Below are positions 62,106 through 64,000 of a stretch of DNA of 64,000 bases, one piece after another (positions within the stretch are counted from its first letter, which is position 1; each line of letters begins with the position of its first letter). Position numbers and translations under genes: made by a program. The DNA is from Apostichopus japonicus. Its lineage: Eukaryota; Echinodermata; Holothuroidea; Aspidochirotida; Stichopodidae. The notes below the pieces were generated by a model. It was given only the letters and a program-made list of their open reading frames with translations, did no database searches and was not told where the DNA came from. Where the stretch lies: assembly GCF_037975245.1 (NCBI RefSeq), contig NC_092577.1, positions 449,001-513,000 on the forward strand, read 5' to 3'.

Positions 62106-62186
62106 ATGGCTTCGTCAAGCCTCGCAGCGTGGGACTATGTTGCCATAATTGGTTATTTTATTCTGGTGTTATGTGTTGGGCTTTAC
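62106..62186 (+). CDS. SLC5-family sodium/solute cotransporter, first coding exon, partial
   Basis: The ATG at 62106 opens 27 codons ending exactly at a strong GTAAGT donor. The peptide has a short Ser/Ala leader, AWDYVAIIGYFI, then a hydrophobic run ending VLCVGLY, matching the first membrane segment of SGLT/SMCT-type carriers ('D...V..YF..VLAVGLW'). SLC5 proteins use the sodium gradient to import sugars, myo-inositol, monocarboxylates or iodide across the plasma membrane. The subfamily cannot be told from this exon. The next exon was not found before the window ends, so the first intron exceeds 1.8 kb. Confidence 0.7.
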
Positions 62187-64000
62187 GTAAGTTGCTAGGC
62201 GTATCATCTAAATTAAACTAGGGCCTAGTAGTAGTAGTTTATGACTAGGTGCTATGACCTATACTATAGCATGTAGGCCCGAGCTGGCCGGTTATAGCCT
62301 AGGACTATACCTATACATAATTCCCTCATAAGTAACGAATGAGATTATAGTTAGAAGGATACTCCAGAGCGAAATTTATTTTGATGTATTATTAAAGCGG
62401 GACAAAATCAAAGAATTCCTGCGAAAGTTGCATTATAATCCTATGTAGGCCTACTGCTTTTGAGATATTGGCAGGCAGACGTTCTTGCATTTTTTATTGT
62501 AAGTGGACTTAAAGTTAAAGCAAACAGGTGTGATGTTATGGCTGCACACTGACTAAACTATGTATTAACATTTTTTCAATCTGTTGTTTTGACCCGTAAT
62601 TGGATAGCATTGATTGTTTGCCAGCCTAAATTGGATGTGACGTTTTTGACTAATTACCAATTAATGCCTGTGACAAAGGTACAATATGGATACATCAAAT
62701 TTTGGAGCAGCAAAATAGATGAAAATTTTAAAGAAAACCAAAAGATTTATTTGTCATTATGTATCAATGACATCACATCTGTTTGCTTCAAGTTCACTAT
62801 ATGGTACAGGAGGTGACAACTTCAACTGCCAATATCTCGATCGTAAACAAAAGGTAGGATTTTTATGCAAATTCCACCAGAATGCTTGATAATATTCCTC
62901 ATTGACATAGCAGAAATAAATTTTCTTTTGCCTTATCCTTTTAAGTTAAAAGGCCAGTTTTGTAGACCAGTTCTATAGGCACATTCATCATAAACTTTGT
63001 AATATGACCACTAGTTTTAAATGTATTCTGTGGATGTGCGGATCTGTGATATTGTTGTATTACAGTAAGTCAAGGTCAAAGTCACCCAAGGTCACCAGAG
63101 TTCAACTATTGGAAACCTTGTATATGCATGATATCTCGAGTTAGGCAGCATTGATACGTTCATATTTGGCATGTGGATGTATTATATTGAATAGAAGAAC
63201 TCAATTGATTTTGGAGGAGGTGAAAGGTCATCTGGGTCACCAGTGGTCAAACTCTGAAAACCTATTACACATGATATCTCATGTTGGAAATCATGCAATT
63301 CTCATACATGGAATATGGAAATTCTCATATTAAGTACAAGAATCCTGTTAATGTTGGCGTAGTTCAAACGTCATATGAGGTCAACAGATCAAATTCCTTT
63401 AAACATGATATCTCAAGGTAAGAATCATGGAAACTTCTCAAGGCCCCTATTGTATTTCGAGGACATGTATTGCCATGTGCAGTAGACTAACCTGTGTTCA
63501 TCATGCCATAGTGTAAATGTACATCAAAAAGAGTCATTCAGGATGTTTATAGTATGAGAGCTCTATTTCTACCGTGAACGAGCAACATTATAGTGTAATG
63601 AAGTCTTCGAAACCTCAATGCATTTTTGCATTCTGGTTATGGATGGCAAGCAAACTGGTTATAGCTTTTATCCAAATTGTCTATATGGCCTGACCATGTT
63701 TGGTAGCTCTAGCTACATTAATAGTTACAGCCTCAAACTTTGTTAGAAAGTCATGCAGTTATATAGTCAGATTTGGTCTGTACTGTGTCTGTATAATTTA
63801 TGTATACCAGGCAGGCATTCTCATTTGTTGTACAACATTGCAAAGATAATGCTTTCAATTTATTCAAACAAGTGCAAATGAAAAATAAGAAGAGAAAAAA
63901 CAAAACCATGGACACATGTATACTAGCTGTATCAATACAGTTTGATTTTATAATGTTTGGAAATTAATATGACTTCAGTCAGAACAAAGGTTACAAATCT
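62187..64000. other. Intron of the SLC5-like gene
   Basis: AT-rich with AGGTCA-type clusters at 63069-63105 and 63217-63250, of the same kind as 45567-47130. No further exon recognised. Confidence 0.45.

Overview
This is a eukaryotic, AT-rich nuclear window from a metazoan. Split genes with GT-AG introns, a Pol III tRNA gene, LINE, SINE and hAT-type elements and many minisatellites rule out a prokaryote or organelle. The recognisable proteins (TMEM18, ERGIC3, ROMO1, a serpin, an SLC5 first exon, a P2X7-C-terminal-like exon) fit an invertebrate deuterostome. The frequent TAGGCCTA word and the repeat style suggest an echinoderm, possibly a sea cucumber; that placement is inference.

Layout. 0-5.3 kb: a head-to-head pair, a DENN-like gene running off the left edge (minus) and TMEM18 (plus, 4 coding exons). 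5.3-12.5 kb: intergenic repeats, including a decayed LINE split by a 1.3 kb hAT-like element and a 20-copy 19-bp minisatellite. 12.5-14.2 kb: a single-exon gene for a 560-residue, C-terminally anchored membrane protein with five ITIM-like tyrosine motifs. 14.2-21.4 kb: no gene seen. 21.4-36.7 kb: ERGIC3 on the minus strand, 11 coding exons that join in frame to 395 codons. Its introns carry large minisatellites, and intron 8 contains a complete two-exon ROMO1 gene on the opposite strand plus a tRNA-Pro(CGG) gene. 36.7-47.8 kb: mostly repeats, including a 2.27 kb foldback element with a nested hAT MITE and a diverged duplication rich in AGGTCA/TGACCT half-sites. 47.9-49.1 kb: an intronless-CDS serpin with an inhibitory-type hinge. 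51.6-53.9 kb: a 5'-truncated LINE with an open reverse transcriptase frame, inserted in a tandem repeat. 54.8-59.5 kb: more foldback and hAT-type elements and long TA tracts. 62.1 kb: the first coding exon of an SLC5-type sodium/solute cotransporter that leaves the window on the right.

The host genes are mostly housekeeping functions of the secretory pathway, mitochondrion and nuclear envelope, and do not form one pathway. The most distinctive features are the nested ERGIC3/ROMO1/tRNA arrangement, a duplicated ERGIC3 terminal exon, a 44-bp array that multiplies a splice-acceptor-like sequence up to exon 4, the ITIM-studded protein, and the foldback elements built from ATCGATTTAAATCGAT-like modules. 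Exon structures were assembled by eye from splice sites and reading frame; no alignment or transcript data were used.
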